From contig NZ_JANAVO010000003.1 of assembly GCF_024213555.1 (NCBI RefSeq), positions 434,001-498,000 on the forward strand: a DNA stretch of 64,000 bases, given 5' to 3'. The position numbers were made by a program, and so were the translations under genes. Below are positions 1 to 10,874 of the stretch, in pieces (the stretch's first letter is position 1; every line of letters starts with the position of its first letter). A model generated the notes under the pieces. The model was not told the origin of the DNA. It ran no database searches and saw only the letters and a program-made list of their open reading frames with translations. This DNA comes from Allokutzneria sp. A3M-2-11 16 (GTDB taxonomy: Bacteria > Actinomycetota > Actinomycetes > Mycobacteriales > Pseudonocardiaceae).

Positions 1-471
1 CAGATCCGTCAAGCTCGTGAACTGCTCGGTCCCGCTTTCGTTTCCGTCCAGAACGAATACTCGCCCCGAGTCCGCGCGTCGGAGCCGGAGCTGCGGCTCT
101 GCGCGGAGCTGGGCCTTGCGTTCCTCCCGTGGAGCCCCCTCGGCGGCATCTCCCGCAGCTCCCTTGACGGCCCGTCCGCACTGCCCGAGGACCCAGCGCT
201 CGCCGCTTTCCACCACACCGCCCGGGACCTCGGCGTCAGCCCGCAACGCGTCTGCCTCGCGTGGCTGTTCTCCCTTTCCCCCACGGTGATCCCCATTCCC
301 GGAGCGACCCGGCCCGCCAGCATCCGCGACTCGACCGCTGCGGCCGATATAGGTTGGGGGAGTGGGTCTGACGAGGCGCGGTGTCCTGTGTGGACTGGTG
401 GGAGCGACGATCGCGGGCTGCGGCACGCCGGCGAAGCCCGCCGCGGGGACGGGGACCGCCAAGCCCGGTGA
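1..471 (+). CDS. Aldo/keto reductase, C-terminal part (5' end outside window; 3' end probably damaged)
   Basis: The frame is open from base 1 to a TGA at 469-471, so the N-terminal part lies outside the window. What is visible is the C-terminal half of an aldo/keto reductase barrel: VQNEYSPRVR, FLPWSPLGG, and the NADPH-binding segment IPIPGATRPASIRDS. Family members normally continue with AAADL-L-x-E-L and end about 20-30 residues later. Here homology stops near base 350 and the frame runs on as low-quality sequence through the first 110 bases of the downstream Rieske gene. I infer a 3' deletion or a frameshift near 350, so the enzyme may be inactive or have a foreign tail. The family call is firm; the substrate is unknown. 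Confidence 0.7.
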   Translation, partial: QIRQARELLGPAFVSVQNEYSPRVRASEPELRLCAELGLAFLPWSPLGGISRSSLDGPSALPEDPALAAFHHTARDLGVSPQRVCLAWLFSLSPTVIPIPGATRPASIRDSTAAADIGWGSGSDEARCPVWTGGSDDRGLRHAGEARRGDGDRQAR

Positions 472-763
472 CCAGCTCGTCGGGCTCGCGGAGATCCCGA
501 TGGGCAGCGGAAAGCTCGTCGATGTGCCGGGTGGCGGGCGGTTGCTGATCGTGCGGACCAAGGCGGGGGAGGTGCGCGCGTTCGACCCGCGCTGCCCGCA
601 CACCGGCTCGATCGTCAGCCCGCCCGCGAAGGGGATCGTCGACTGCACCACGCACGGCAGCACCTTCGACGCCGAGACGGGCGACCTGCGCAAGGGTCCG
701 GCGACCAAGGGGCTGACCGCCGTGCCCGTCCGCGCGGCCGGTGACCGGGTCGTCCTCGGGTGA
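362..763 (+). CDS. Tat-exported Rieske [2Fe-2S] lipoprotein
   Basis: A 133-residue protein starting at GTG 362. The N-terminus has a twin-arginine motif (LTRRGVL), a hydrophobic stretch and a lipobox (ATIAGC), so it should be folded inside the cell, exported by Tat and lipid-anchored. The C-terminal half carries a small Rieske fold with both ligand motifs: CPHTGS near residue 77 and CTTHGSTF near residue 97 (C-x-H ... C-x-x-H). Such stand-alone Rieske lipoproteins are common in actinomycetes as membrane-linked electron carriers, but the partner is not encoded nearby. The first 110 bases overlap the run-on end of the aldo/keto reductase frame in a different phase. uvrC follows 27 bases downstream in the same direction. 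Confidence 0.85.
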   Translation: MGLTRRGVLCGLVGATIAGCGTPAKPAAGTGTAKPGDQLVGLAEIPMGSGKLVDVPGGGRLLIVRTKAGEVRAFDPRCPHTGSIVSPPAKGIVDCTTHGSTFDAETGDLRKGPATKGLTAVPVRAAGDRVVLG

Positions 764-790
764 TGTCAGACCTGTCCGTAGGCTTATGAC

Positions 791-2767
791 GTGGCCGACC
801 CGTCGACTTATCGCCCCGCCCCGGGAACCATTCCCGAGGCGCCAGGGGTGTACAAGTTCCGCGACTCCACCAAGCGCGTCATCTACGTCGGCAAGGCGAA
901 GAGCCTGCGCAGCCGCCTCTCCTCGTACTTCGCCGACGTGGCGACGCTGCACGCGCGCACCCGGCAGATGGTCACCACCGCGAGCTCGGTGGAGTGGACC
1001 GTCGTCGGCACCGAGGTCGAGGCGTTGCAGCTGGAGTACTCCTGGATCAAGGAGTTCGACCCGCGCTTCAACGTCCGCTACCGCGATGACAAGTCCTACC
1101 CGGTGCTCGCGGTGACCCTGCACGAGGACTTCCCTCGGCTGCACGTCTACCGCGGTCCGCGCAAGCGCGGCGTCCGCTACTTCGGCCCTTACGCGCACGC
1201 GTGGGCGATCCGCGAGACGGTGGACCTGCTGCTCCGCGTCTTCCCCGCGCGCACGTGCTCCAACGGTGTCTTCAAGCGGCACTCGCAGATGGGGCGCCCC
1301 TGCCTGCTCGGCTACATCGACAAGTGCTCGGCGCCGTGCATCGGCCGCGTCACCGAGCAGGGGCACCGCGACATCGTCGAGGACTTCTGCGACTTCCTCT
1401 CGGGCCGTACCGACGCCATGGTGCGCAAGCTGGAGAAGGAGATGCAGGCCGCCTCCGACGAGCTGGAGTTCGAACGCGCCGCCCGGCTGCGCGACGACGT
1501 GGCCGCGCTGCGCAGGGCCATGGAGAAGCAGGCCGTGGTGCTCGGCGACGGCACCGACGCCGACGTGGTGGCCTTCGCCGAGGACGAGCTCGCCGCCGCC
1601 GTGCAGGTCTTCCACGTGCGCGGCGGGCGGGTGCGCGGTCAGCGTGGCTGGGTGATCGACAAGGTCGAGGAGGTCGACACCGCCGGGCTGGTCTCGCAGT
1701 TCATCACCCAGTTCTACGGGGAGCAGGCCGACCTCGCGGCGCAGGCGGACGCGGGTGGCAGCCCGGTGCCGCGCGAGGTCCTGGTGCCTGAGCTGCCCGA
1801 GGACGCCGACGCGGTCGCCGACTGGCTGTCGAAGCTGCGGGGGTCCCGTGTGGACCTTCGCGTGCCGCAGCGGGGCGACAAGCGCGCGCTCGCGGAGACG
1901 GTGGCGCGCAACGCCGCGGAGGCGTTCACCCAGCACAAGCTGCGCCGCGCCGGGGACTTGACCGCGCGGTCCGCGGCGCTCCAGGAACTCCAGGAGGCGC
2001 TGGACCTGGACACCGCGCTGCTGCGCATCGAATGCATCGACATCAGCCACGTGCAGGGCAGCGATGTGGTGGCCTCGCTCGTGGTCTTCGAGGACGGGCT
2101 CGCGCGCAAGTCCGAGTACCGCCGCTTCGCCATCCGCGAGGCCGCGACCGAGGGCGACGTGGCGTCCATCGCCGAGGTCGTTCGGCGCAGATTCGCGCGC
2201 TACAAGGACGAAGACCCGCTTGCGGGGTCGAGCATCGACACAGCAACGGCATCCGAAGCGCCCGGAGAACTGCCGGGGATCGACCCGGAGACGGGCAGGC
2301 CGAAGCGCTTCGCCTATCCGCCGAACCTGCTGGTCGTGGACGGTGCCGGGCCACAGGCCAACGCCGCCGCGGACGTGCTCGCCGAGCTGGGCGTGACCGA
2401 CGTGGCCGTGGTCGGGCTGGCCAAGCGGCTCGAAGAGGTGTGGGTGCCCGGCGACCCCGATCCGGTGATCCTGCCCCGCACCAGCGAGGCGTTGTACCTG
2501 TTGCAGCGCGTCCGGGACGAAGCTCACCGCTTCGCGATCTCCTACCACCGGCAGAAGCGGTCGAAGCGGATGACCGCCTCCGCGCTGGACGGGGTCAGCG
2601 GGCTCGGGGACGCGCGCAAAGCCGCGCTGCTCAAGCACTTCGGCTCGCTCAAGCGGCTGAAGGCGGCCACCGTCGAACAGATCACCGAGGTGCCCGGAGT
2701 GGGACGGCGCACCGCCGAAGCAGTACTCGCCGCGCTGGGCGCGGGCAACGGGGAGGACACGAAGTGA
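791..2767 (+). CDS. uvrC: Excinuclease ABC subunit C
   Basis: UvrC makes the dual incisions in nucleotide excision repair after UvrAB damage recognition. The 658-residue product has the family's order of domains: the GIY-YIG nuclease at the N-terminus (GVYKFRD ... [11 protein letters not shown]), a UVR/UvrB-binding helix pair ([15 protein letters not shown] near residue 225), the RNase H-like C-terminal nuclease ([17 protein letters not shown]) and paired helix-hairpin-helix motifs at the end ([26 protein letters not shown]). The GTG start at 791 gives the typical beginning MADPSTYRP. Its TGA overlaps the GTG of rapZ by four bases, so the uvrC-rapZ-yvcK-whiA genes are translationally coupled, as in most actinobacteria. 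Confidence 0.97.
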   Translation: MADPSTYRPAPGTIPEAPGVYKFRDSTKRVIYVGKAKSLRSRLSSYFADVATLHARTRQMVTTASSVEWTVVGTEVEALQLEYSWIKEFDPRFNVRYRDDKSYPVLAVTLHEDFPRLHVYRGPRKRGVRYFGPYAHAWAIRETVDLLLRVFPARTCSNGVFKRHSQMGRPCLLGYIDKCSAPCIGRVTEQGHRDIVEDFCDFLSGRTDAMVRKLEKEMQAASDELEFERAARLRDDVAALRRAMEKQAVVLGDGTDADVVAFAEDELAAAVQVFHVRGGRVRGQRGWVIDKVEEVDTAGLVSQFITQFYGEQADLAAQADAGGSPVPREVLVPELPEDADAVADWLSKLRGSRVDLRVPQRGDKRALAETVARNAAEAFTQHKLRRAGDLTARSAALQELQEALDLDTALLRIECIDISHVQGSDVVASLVVFEDGLARKSEYRRFAIREAATEGDVASIAEVVRRRFARYKDEDPLAGSSIDTATASEAPGELPGIDPETGRPKRFAYPPNLLVVDGAGPQANAAADVLAELGVTDVAVVGLAKRLEEVWVPGDPDPVILPRTSEALYLLQRVRDEAHRFAISYHRQKRSKRMTASALDGVSGLGDARKAALLKHFGSLKRLKAATVEQITEVPGVGRRTAEAVLAALGAGNGEDTK

Positions 2768-3642
2768 ACGACGAGAAGTCCGGCGTCGAGGTTGCCGTGG
2801 TCAGCGGCCTGTCCGGGGCCGGCCGCAGCACCGCGGCCAAGTGCCTTGAGGACCTCGGCTGGTTCGTGGTGGACAACCTGCCGCCGGAGCTGGTCTCCAC
2901 CATGGTCGAGCTGGGCGCGCAGGCGCGTGGCGTGATCACCAAGGTGGCCGTGGTGATGGACGTGCGCAGCCGCGCGTTCACCGACGACCTGGCCTCGGTG
3001 ATCAAGGACCTGGACGCGCGCGGCTACAAGCCGAAGGTGCTCTTCCTCGAGGCCACCGACGCGGTGCTGATCCGCCGCTTCGAGCAGGTCCGGCGCGGGC
3101 ACCCGTTGCAGGGCGACGGCAGGCTCTCCGACGGCATCGCCTCCGAGCGCAGGATGCTGATGCCGCTGCGCGACGAGGCCGACCTGGTGCTGGACACCAC
3201 CGGCCTGTCCGTGCACCAGCTGCGCGGCAAGATCGAGGACGCCTTCGGCAGCGAGTCCAGCGCGCGCACCAGGGTCACCGTGCTCTCCTTCGGCTACAAG
3301 TACGGCCTGCCGATGGACGCCGACCTGGTGATCGACGTGCGCTTCCTGCCGAACCCGTTCTGGATCCCGGAGCTGCGCGACAACACCGGCCTGGACTCCG
3401 AGGTGCGCAACTACGTGCTGAGCCAGGAGGGCGCCGAGGACTTCCTCGACCGCTACCAGGAGCTGCTGCGGCTGATCGGCGCGGGCTACCACCGCGAGGG
3501 CAAGCGCTACCTGACGCTGGCGGTCGGCTGCACCGGCGGCAAGCACCGCAGCGTGGCCATGTCGGAGGAGCTGGCCGGGCGGCTGGCCTCCGAGGACGGG
3601 ATGACGGTCAAGGTCGTGCACCGGGACCTGGGGCGCGAGTGA
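2764..3642 (+). CDS. rapZ: RNase adapter RapZ-like nucleotide-binding protein
   Basis: A 292-residue P-loop protein of the RapZ/YvcJ family. In E. coli RapZ controls glmZ decay; in Gram-positives the role is less clear and is tied to cell envelope and competence. The P-loop is GLSGAGRST near residue 17, with Arg where other phyla have Lys, which I recall as usual in actinobacteria. Other family landmarks are [35 protein letters not shown] and the C-terminal [17 protein letters not shown]. The GTG start overlaps the uvrC stop, and the TGA overlaps the GTG of yvcK by four bases. The frame is open far upstream inside uvrC, but coupling and homology fix the start at 2764. Confidence 0.95.
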   Translation: MNDEKSGVEVAVVSGLSGAGRSTAAKCLEDLGWFVVDNLPPELVSTMVELGAQARGVITKVAVVMDVRSRAFTDDLASVIKDLDARGYKPKVLFLEATDAVLIRRFEQVRRGHPLQGDGRLSDGIASERRMLMPLRDEADLVLDTTGLSVHQLRGKIEDAFGSESSARTRVTVLSFGYKYGLPMDADLVIDVRFLPNPFWIPELRDNTGLDSEVRNYVLSQEGAEDFLDRYQELLRLIGAGYHREGKRYLTLAVGCTGGKHRSVAMSEELAGRLASEDGMTVKVVHRDLGRE

Positions 3643-4742
3643 CGCCAGGGTTCCCAGCGGAGTCCACTGTGGACACTCAGGTGGTCGCTCAGGTGGACGC
3701 TCCGCGGGTGGTCGCGCTCGGCGGCGGGCACGGGCTCCAGGTCACCCTGGCGGCGCTGCGCCGGATCACCCAGGACGTGACCGCCGTGGTGACCGTCGCC
3801 GACGACGGCGGCTCCTCCGGGCGGTTGCGCCGGGAGCTGGGGCTGCTGCCGCCGGGGGACCTGCGCAAGGCGCTGGTGGCGCTCGCCGGTGACTCTCCCG
3901 TGTGGACGGAGGCGTTCCAGCACCGCTTCGGCGGCTCCGGGGCGCTGGCCGGGCACGCGGTCGGCAACCTGCTGCTGGCCGGGCTGCTGGAGACGATGGG
4001 TGATCCGGTCGCGGTGCTGGACGAGGTGGCGCGCCTGCTCGGGGTGCGCGGCCGGGTGCTGCCGATGTGCCGGGAACCCATGGACATCGAGGCCGACGTG
4101 GTCGGGCTGGAGGAGGACCGCAGCGCGGTGCGCCGCATCCGCGGCCAGGTCGCCGTCGCCAGCACCCCGGGCCGGGTGCAGCGGGTCCGGCTGCGCGCCG
4201 CCGGGCCCGAACCGGGGCCGCCGCGCGCGTGCCAGGAGGCCGTCGACGCCGTGCTCAAGGCCGACGTGGTGCTGCTCGGGCCGGGCTCGTGGTTCACCAG
4301 CGTGCTGCCGCACCTGCTCGTGCCGGAGCTGCACGACGCCCTCGTGCGCACCGCCGCCCGCCGCGTCGTGGTGCTCAACCTTGTCCCACAACCGGGCGAA
4401 ACCGAGGGCTTCTCCCCTGAACAGCACCTCCAGGTACTCGCCGAACACGCGCCGGGCCTACGGGTGGACGCGGTGATCGCCGATACCGACTCGGTGCCCA
4501 CCCCCGACCGTCTGCGCCGCGCGGCGTCCACCCTCGGCGGCACCGCCCGCCTGAGCCGGATAGCCCGCACGGGAGCCCCCGACCGGCACGACCCGGACGC
4601 GCTCGCGGACAGCCTCCGCGGTGCCTTCTCCGACGGAGCATTAGGCGGAGGGGGCACCCGGAGTCCAGAATTCCCCAGCACCCCGGAACATCCCAGCAGC
4701 ACGGACGGACCCGTTCGGGAGGAGGAGACCCCATGGCGATGA
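3639..4742 (+). CDS. yvcK: YvcK/CofD-like protein (gluconeogenesis and cell-shape factor)
   Basis: A 367-residue member of the YvcK family (CuvA in mycobacteria), related to the CofD 2-phospho-L-lactate transferases. It binds UDP-sugars and is needed for normal peptidoglycan synthesis and gluconeogenic growth. Key motifs are ALGGGHGLQ near residue 27, the nucleotide-binding [34 protein letters not shown] and [15 protein letters not shown]. The C-terminal 50 residues (from about [10 protein letters not shown]) are a low-complexity tail. The start GTG overlaps the rapZ stop by four bases, and the last ten bases overlap the whiA start (ATGGCGATGA). It is the third gene of a conserved four-gene operon. 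Confidence 0.95.
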   Translation: MTPGFPAESTVDTQVVAQVDAPRVVALGGGHGLQVTLAALRRITQDVTAVVTVADDGGSSGRLRRELGLLPPGDLRKALVALAGDSPVWTEAFQHRFGGSGALAGHAVGNLLLAGLLETMGDPVAVLDEVARLLGVRGRVLPMCREPMDIEADVVGLEEDRSAVRRIRGQVAVASTPGRVQRVRLRAAGPEPGPPRACQEAVDAVLKADVVLLGPGSWFTSVLPHLLVPELHDALVRTAARRVVVLNLVPQPGETEGFSPEQHLQVLAEHAPGLRVDAVIADTDSVPTPDRLRRAASTLGGTARLSRIARTGAPDRHDPDALADSLRGAFSDGALGGGGTRSPEFPSTPEHPSSTDGPVREEETPWR

Positions 4743-5713
4743 CCGCGGCGGTCAAGGACGAGCTGAGCCGCTTGTCGGTGACCAAGACCTGCTGTCGGCG
4801 GGCCGAGGTCTCCTCGCTGCTGCGCTTCGCGGGCGGGCTGCACATCGTGGCCGGGCGCGTGGTGGTGGAGGCCGAGCTGGACACCGGCGTGGCCGCGCGC
4901 AGGCTGCGCAAGGAGGTCCACGAGCTGTTCGGCCACAACTCCGACGTGCACGTGATCACCTCCGGCGGGCTGCGCAAGGGCACCCGCTACGTGGTGCGCG
5001 TGGTCCGCGACGGCGACGGGCTGGCCCGGCAGACCGGCCTGCTCGACCCCAGGGGCCGCCCGGTGCGCGGCCTGCCCGCCCCCGTGGTCTCCGGCGGGGT
5101 GTGCGATGCCGAGGCCGCGTGGCGCGGCGCGTTCCTGGCGCACGGGTCGCTGACCGAGCCGGGCCGCTCCTCCGCGCTGGAGGTCACCTGCCCCGGCCCC
5201 GAGGCGGCGCTGGCCCTGGTCGGCGCGGCCCGGCGGATGGGCATCCAGGCCAAGTCCCGCGAGGTGCGCGGCGCCGACCGGGTGGTGGTCCGCGACGGCG
5301 ACTCCATCGGCGCGCTGCTGACCCGCCTCGGCGCGCACTCCAGCGTGCTGGCGTGGGAGGAGCGGCGGATGCGCCGCGAGGTGCGGGCCACCGCGAACCG
5401 GCTGGCCAACTTCGACGACGCCAACCTCCGCCGGTCCGCGCGCGCCGCGGTGGCCGCCGCGGCCAGGGTCGAGCGGGCGCTGGACATCCTCGGCGCCGAC
5501 GCGCCGGACCACCTGGTCGCCGCGGGCCGCCTCCGCCTGTCCCACCGCCAGGCGTCCCTTGAGGAGCTGGGTCAGCTCGCCGACCCCCAGATGACCAAGG
5601 ACGCCGTAGCGGGCCGCATAAGGCGTCTCCTCGCCATGGCCGACAAGAAGGCCCGCGACCTCTCCATCCCCGACACCGAGTCCGCCGTCACCGCCGACAT
5701 GCTCGACGCCTGA
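4733..5713 (+). CDS. whiA: Sporulation/cell-division transcription regulator WhiA
   Basis: A 326-residue WhiA protein, the actinobacterial regulator that acts with WhiB to switch on septation genes. It begins [14 protein letters not shown], has the LAGLIDADG-like N-terminal domain ([21 protein letters not shown]-like region replaced by [13 protein letters not shown]) and a C-terminal helix-turn-helix ([26 protein letters not shown]). The ATG at 4733 lies inside the end of yvcK. The TGA at 5711-5713 is also the first three bases of repeat element A1, whose second copy begins in the same way at another gene's stop codon. Confidence 0.97.
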   Translation: MAMTAAVKDELSRLSVTKTCCRRAEVSSLLRFAGGLHIVAGRVVVEAELDTGVAARRLRKEVHELFGHNSDVHVITSGGLRKGTRYVVRVVRDGDGLARQTGLLDPRGRPVRGLPAPVVSGGVCDAEAAWRGAFLAHGSLTEPGRSSALEVTCPGPEAALALVGAARRMGIQAKSREVRGADRVVVRDGDSIGALLTRLGAHSSVLAWEERRMRREVRATANRLANFDDANLRRSARAAVAAAARVERALDILGADAPDHLVAAGRLRLSHRQASLEELGQLADPQMTKDAVAGRIRRLLAMADKKARDLSIPDTESAVTADMLDA

Positions 5714-5870
5714 CCCAGCCCGGGTTGGACAGTCTTCAAGTACACCGCACCCCCCTTCCAGTAACCGCAAACCGCACCTAACTCCCTTGCGGCGCACGGA
5801 GGTTAGGCGCGGTTTGAGACCGCTGGGGGCGGGGTTCGGGGTACTTGAAGACGGGGGGACCACCGGGCGC
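5711..5870. repeat. Family A inverted-repeat element, copy 1 (at the end of whiA)
   Basis: About 155 bases with nested inverted repeats. The outer arms GTCTTCAAGTAC (5732-5743) and GTACTTGAAGAC (5841-5852) are exact reverse complements. Inner arms are AAACCGCACCTAAC (5769-5782) and GTTAGGCGCGGTTT (5802-5815). The left end, TGACCCAGCCCGGGTTGG, includes the whiA stop codon. A second copy with the same arms, spacing and left end is at 39919-40075, again at a stop codon. It has no coding capacity. It could act as a bidirectional terminator or be a non-autonomous mobile element; the sequence does not decide. Confidence 0.85.
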
Positions 5871-7084
<1,214 letters not shown>

Positions 7085-7094
7085 GGACACCATC

Positions 7095-8315
7095 TTGAAG
7101 ACCCTGGCTGACCTGCTGGCCGAGGGTGTTGCGGGTCGGCGCGTCCTGGTGCGCGCCGACCTCAACGTTCCCCTCGACGGTTCGAAGATCACCGACGACG
7201 GCCGGGTGCGGGCCTCGCTGCCCACCCTCACGGCGCTCACCGAAGCGGGCGCGCGGGTCGTCGTCCTCGCGCACCTGGGGCGCCCCAAGGGTTCCCCGGA
7301 CCCCAAGTTCTCCCTCGCCCCGGTCGCGGCGCGGCTCGGCGAGCTGCTCGGCGCCGAGGTGGCGCTGGCCACCGACCTCACCGGTGACTCCGCGAAGTCC
7401 ACTGTGGACGGTCTGGCGGACGGCCGGGTCGCCCTGCTGGAGAACGTGCGCTTCGACGCGCGCGAGACCAGCAAGGACTCCGCCGAGCGCGGCGCGCTGG
7501 CCGACGAGCTGGCCGCGCTGGTCGGCCCGGACGGCGCCTACGTCTCCGACGGTTTCGGTGTGGTGCACCGCAAGCAGGCGTCGGTCTACGAGGTCGCGAA
7601 GCGGCTGCCGCACTACGCGGGCGGCCTGGTGTTGTCCGAGATCGAGGTGCTGCGCAAGCTCACCACCGATATCGAGCGGCCCTACGTCGTGGTGCTCGGC
7701 GGCGCGAAGGTCTCCGACAAGCTCGGCGTCATCGCGAACCTGCTCACCCATCCCGGCACCGACGACCCGGACCGGCTGATCATCGGCGGCGGCATGGCCT
7801 ACACCTTCCTCAAGGCCCAGGGCCACGAGGTCGGCAAGTCGCTGCTCCAGGAGGACCAGCTGGACCAGGTCCGCGGTTTCCTCGCGGAGGCCGACAAGCA
7901 CGGTGTCGAGCTGGTGCTGCCGGTGGACGTGCTGACCACCACCGAGTTCGCCGCCGACGCGGAGATCGAGACCGTCGCCGCCGACGCCATCCCGGCCGAG
8001 CGCCAGGGCCTGGACATCGGCCCGGCCAGCCGCGAGCTGTTCGCGGCCAAGCTGGCCGACGCCCGCACCGTGTTCTGGAACGGCCCGATGGGCGTCTTCG
8101 AGTTCGAGGCGTTCTCCGGCGGCACCCGCGCGGTGGCCGAGGCGCTGGTGAAGTCGGACGCGTTCAGCGTGGTCGGCGGGGGCGACAGCGCCGCGGCCGT
8201 CCGCCAGCTGGGCCTGCCCGAGGACGGTTTCTCGCACATCTCCACCGGCGGAGGCGCGTCGCTGGAGTACCTGGAGGGCAAGGAACTGCCCGGCGTCTCG
8301 GTTCTGGAGGACTGA
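7095..8315 (+). CDS. pgk: Phosphoglycerate kinase
   Basis: A 406-residue phosphoglycerate kinase, which makes ATP from 1,3-bisphosphoglycerate. Family landmarks are [13 protein letters not shown] near residue 18, [38 protein letters not shown] (usually AFGTAHR, a conservative variant), [14 protein letters not shown], and the nucleotide site [15 protein letters not shown] with the C-terminal [13 protein letters not shown] and [14 protein letters not shown]. The start is TTG at 7095, 10 bases after gap. Its stop lies 4 bases before tpiA. Confidence 0.96.
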   Translation: MKTLADLLAEGVAGRRVLVRADLNVPLDGSKITDDGRVRASLPTLTALTEAGARVVVLAHLGRPKGSPDPKFSLAPVAARLGELLGAEVALATDLTGDSAKSTVDGLADGRVALLENVRFDARETSKDSAERGALADELAALVGPDGAYVSDGFGVVHRKQASVYEVAKRLPHYAGGLVLSEIEVLRKLTTDIERPYVVVLGGAKVSDKLGVIANLLTHPGTDDPDRLIIGGGMAYTFLKAQGHEVGKSLLQEDQLDQVRGFLAEADKHGVELVLPVDVLTTTEFAADAEIETVAADAIPAERQGLDIGPASRELFAAKLADARTVFWNGPMGVFEFEAFSGGTRAVAEALVKSDAFSVVGGGDSAAAVRQLGLPEDGFSHISTGGGASLEYLEGKELPGVSVLED

Positions 8316-8319
8316 CTAG

Positions 8320-9105
8320 ATGGCCCGCAAGCCGCTCATCGCAGGCAACTGGAAGATGAACCTCAACCACTTCGAGGCCATCGCCCTGACGCAGAAGATC
8401 GCGTTCTCGTTGCCCGCCAAGTACTTCGACAAGGTCGAGGTCGTCGTGCTGCCGCCGTTCACCGACATCCGCAGCGTGCAGACCCTGACCGACGGGGACA
8501 AGCTGCTGTCGAAGTACGGCGCCCAGGACATCTCCGCGCACGACTCGGGCGCCTACACCGGCGACGTCTCCGGGCCGATGCTGGCGAAGCTGGGCTGCTC
8601 CTACGTGGTGGTCGGGCACTCCGAGCGCCGCGAGTACCACGCGGAGACCGACGAGGTGGTCAACCGCAAGGTGCGGGCGGTGCTCAAGCACGGGATGGCG
8701 CCGATCATGTGCGTCGGCGAGCAGCTGGAGGTCCGCGAGGCGGGCACCCACGTCCAGCACTGCACCGACCAGCTCATCGCGGGCCTCAAGGGGCTCAAGG
8801 CCGAGCAGGTCAAGGACGTGGTCATCGCCTACGAGCCGGTGTGGGCCATCGGAACGGGCAAGGTGGCCACGGCCTCCGACGCCCAGGAGGTCTGCGGCGC
8901 CCTGCGGGCCGCGCTCGCCGAGAAGTACGGCCCGGAGATCTCCGCCGCGGTCCGCGTGCTCTACGGCGGCTCGGTCAAGTCCGGCAACATCAGCGAGCTG
9001 ATGAAGGGCGACGACGTGGACGGAGCCCTGGTCGGCGGGGCGAGCCTGGACGGCGAGGAGTTCGCCAAGCTCTGCGCGCTCGCCGCCGGTGGGCCGCTGC
9101 CGTAG
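8320..9105 (+). CDS. tpiA: Triosephosphate isomerase
   Basis: A 261-residue TIM barrel enzyme that interconverts dihydroxyacetone phosphate and glyceraldehyde-3-phosphate. Catalytic residues are all visible: Asn-Lys in AGNWKMN near residue 12, His in VVGHSERRE near residue 100, and Glu in the signature [12 protein letters not shown] near residue 174. The phosphate-binding loops are RVLYGGSVK and GALVGGASL. It is the last gene of the gap-pgk-tpiA operon, and its ATG follows the pgk stop by four bases. Confidence 0.97.
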   Translation: MARKPLIAGNWKMNLNHFEAIALTQKIAFSLPAKYFDKVEVVVLPPFTDIRSVQTLTDGDKLLSKYGAQDISAHDSGAYTGDVSGPMLAKLGCSYVVVGHSERREYHAETDEVVNRKVRAVLKHGMAPIMCVGEQLEVREAGTHVQHCTDQLIAGLKGLKAEQVKDVVIAYEPVWAIGTGKVATASDAQEVCGALRAALAEKYGPEISAAVRVLYGGSVKSGNISELMKGDDVDGALVGGASLDGEEFAKLCALAAGGPLP

Positions 9106-9207
9106 GGACGTTAGGGTTTCGCTTCAATGATTTGAGCCCGGGGGCGGTCATCCGTCCGCGAGCGACCCGGTACCCTGTGATGTCAACCGCTGTACGGCGA
9201 GGGTGAG

Positions 9208-9444
9208 ATGCAGCTTTTTCTTCAGATCATGTTGATCGCGTCGAGCATTGTGCTCATTCTGCTCGTGCTGCTGCACCGTGGGCGTGGAGGCGGTCTGTCC
9301 TCCCTGTTCGGCGGTGGCATGCAGTCGAGCCTGTCCGGCTCCAGCGTGGTGGAGAAGAACCTCGACCGGATCACGATCTTCGTGGGCGCGGTCTGGTTGA
9401 TCTCCATCATCGGGGTCGGCCTGCTGCTCAAGACGGGCGCATGA
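9208..9444 (+). CDS. secG: Preprotein translocase subunit SecG
   Basis: A 78-residue membrane protein with two transmembrane helices (LQIMLIASSIVLILLVLLH and ITIFVGAVWLISIIGVGLLL) joined by the SecG loop (GRGGGLSSLFGGG). It is the small accessory subunit of the SecYEG channel. Its place directly after tpiA is conserved in actinobacteria. The 102-base gap before it contains a -10-like TACCCT (9171-9176), so it may have its own promoter. The ATG at 9208 is preceded by GCGAGGGTG. Confidence 0.93.
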   Translation: MQLFLQIMLIASSIVLILLVLLHRGRGGGLSSLFGGGMQSSLSGSSVVEKNLDRITIFVGAVWLISIIGVGLLLKTGA

Positions 9445-9501
9445 CGGCGTTGGTCTCCGCTGGGGATCGATGGGCTAACGGGGTCGGGAGTGTGAGGGTC
9501 G

Positions 9502-9843
9502 ATGGCTGGTGGTAACGCGATCCGCGGCACCAGGGTCGGGGCAGGACCGATGGGCGAGTCCGAGCGCGGGGAGTCCGCTCCGCGGCGCCGCGTCTCGTAC
9601 TACTGCTCGAACGGGCACGAGGTGAAGCCGTCCTTCGCGTTGGAGGCCGAGGAGCCTGAGACGTGGGACTGCCCGCGCTGCGGTCTGCCCGCGGGGCGGG
9701 ACTCGCACGAGCCCCCGGCTCCACCGAGGAACGAGCCGTACAAGACGCACCTGGCGTACGTGAAGGAGCGGCGTTCCGACTCCGACGGCGAGGCGATCCT
9801 CGAAGAGGCCCTCGCCAAGCTCCGCCAGCAGCGCGGCGAGTAA
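9502..9843 (+). CDS. rbpA: RNA polymerase-binding protein RbpA
   Basis: A 113-residue actinobacterial RbpA, which binds the beta and sigma subunits of RNA polymerase, stabilises the open complex and affects rifampicin response. The zinc-binding core is SYYCSNGHEVKPSFA ... WDCPRCGLPAG, with two CxxC-like ligand pairs. The C-terminal sigma-interacting part is YKTHLAYVKERRSDSDGEAILEEAL. It starts MAGGNAIRGTRVG, as RbpA proteins do. It lies 57 bases after secG and is followed by a strong hairpin terminator. Confidence 0.95.
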   Translation: MAGGNAIRGTRVGAGPMGESERGESAPRRRVSYYCSNGHEVKPSFALEAEEPETWDCPRCGLPAGRDSHEPPAPPRNEPYKTHLAYVKERRSDSDGEAILEEALAKLRQQRGE

Positions 9844-9860
9844 CGGCGCACAGCACCACC

Positions 9861-9895
9861 GAACGGCCCGGAAGCCTCCTGCTTCCGGGCCGTTC
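9861..9895. terminator. Hairpin terminator between rbpA and the convergent phosphodiesterase gene
   Basis: A perfect 15-base-pair stem, GAACGGCCCGGAAGC (9861-9875) and GCTTCCGGGCCGTTC (9881-9895), with the 5-base loop CTCCT. There is no long T run, as is common for actinobacterial terminators. It lies between two converging genes, so it can serve both. Confidence 0.8.
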
Positions 9896-9903
9896 GACTG
9901 CCC

Positions 9904-10707
9904 TTACAGGGCGCGGAGGACGTCGGGGCGGTTGGTGATGATGCCGTCGACCTCGCGGGAGATCAGGGTGCGCATGAGGTCGGCGGAGTCCACGGTCCAC
10001 ACGTTGGCCTTCATCCCGTGCCGGTGCACGGCCGCGATGTACTCGCCGGTGGCCGACGCGTGCGGCGGGTTCACCTGGTCGGAGTAGCGGGCGATCTCGG
10101 CCAGCTCTTCGACCTTGGGGGTGCCGAGCACGCCGAGCACCGCCCTGGGCGCCAGGCCGCGGAAGGTCCTGATCCACGGCCAGTTGAAGCTCTGCACCTG
10201 TACGCGACCCCGCCACGACGGCCAGGCGGTGATCTGCCTGGCGATCTCGCGCTCGATTCCGGGGTAGAGCTCGGGCGCCTTCGCCTCCAGGAGCAGGCCC
10301 ACCCGGTGCGGGGCCAGCGCGCGCAGGAACTCCGGCAGCGTGGGCACCCGCTCACCGGCGAACTTCGGGTTCTTCCACGAGCCCGCGTCCAGCCGCTTGA
10401 TCTCCGCGAGGGTGAAGTCGGCGATCTTCCACGGCGCCCTGGTGGGGAAGAGCTGCTCGACGTCGGTGGTGCGGGCCAGGGTGGTGTCGTGCATCAGCAC
10501 CAGGTGCCCGTCCTTGGAGCGCTGCACGTCGATCTCCACCAGGTCGGCCCGCATCCGCGCACCGAGGCGCATCGCGACCAGGGTGTTCTCCGGCGCGTCG
10601 TAGGAGGCTCCCCGGTGGGCGATGTTGGTGACGTCCGGAGCGGCCTCGGCGGCGGGTGCGCCGAGCAGCGCGGCGAGGACCGCGACGAGAACGGTACGGC
10701 GGAGCAT
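9904..10707 (-). CDS. Secreted glycerophosphodiester phosphodiesterase
   Basis: A 267-residue GDPD-family protein that hydrolyses glycerophosphodiesters to glycerol-3-phosphate and an alcohol. The start at 10707 gives a clear Sec signal peptide (MLRRTVLVAVLAALLGAPAAEA). The catalytic set is present: AHRGASYDAPENT (HRG), EIDVQRSKDGHLVLMHD (Glu, Asp, His), then LLLEAK and NVWTVD near the C-terminus and the family ending GIITNRPDVL. The frame stays open 60 codons upstream, but that part is arginine-rich and lacks homology. Tandem GATAGTC repeats (10720-10735) lie just upstream of the start. Confidence 0.9.
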   Translation of the reverse strand: MLRRTVLVAVLAALLGAPAAEAAPDVTNIAHRGASYDAPENTLVAMRLGARMRADLVEIDVQRSKDGHLVLMHDTTLARTTDVEQLFPTRAPWKIADFTLAEIKRLDAGSWKNPKFAGERVPTLPEFLRALAPHRVGLLLEAKAPELYPGIEREIARQITAWPSWRGRVQVQSFNWPWIRTFRGLAPRAVLGVLGTPKVEELAEIARYSDQVNPPHASATGEYIAAVHRHGMKANVWTVDSADLMRTLISREVDGIITNRPDVLRAL

Positions 10708-10874
10708 GGGCTCTCCAGTCGATAGTCGATAGTCGACGGCAGCGACGACCTCGCGATGATTCCCGCTGGAGCCGCCCGCGGCAGCGCGTGGTTTCCGCGA
10801 CGCGGGCAAACGCGAGGCCGCGTGATGATCACGGGCGCGGAGCGAGAACCTGTGGTTGTTTGTAGAGTCCTCCG

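Noticed and set aside
236-2638. An 800-codon open frame on the minus strand opposite uvrC
   Set aside because: It is the antisense shadow of a GC-rich gene: composition is His/Arg/Gly/Ala-rich, with no domains, and uvrC on the other strand has full homology.
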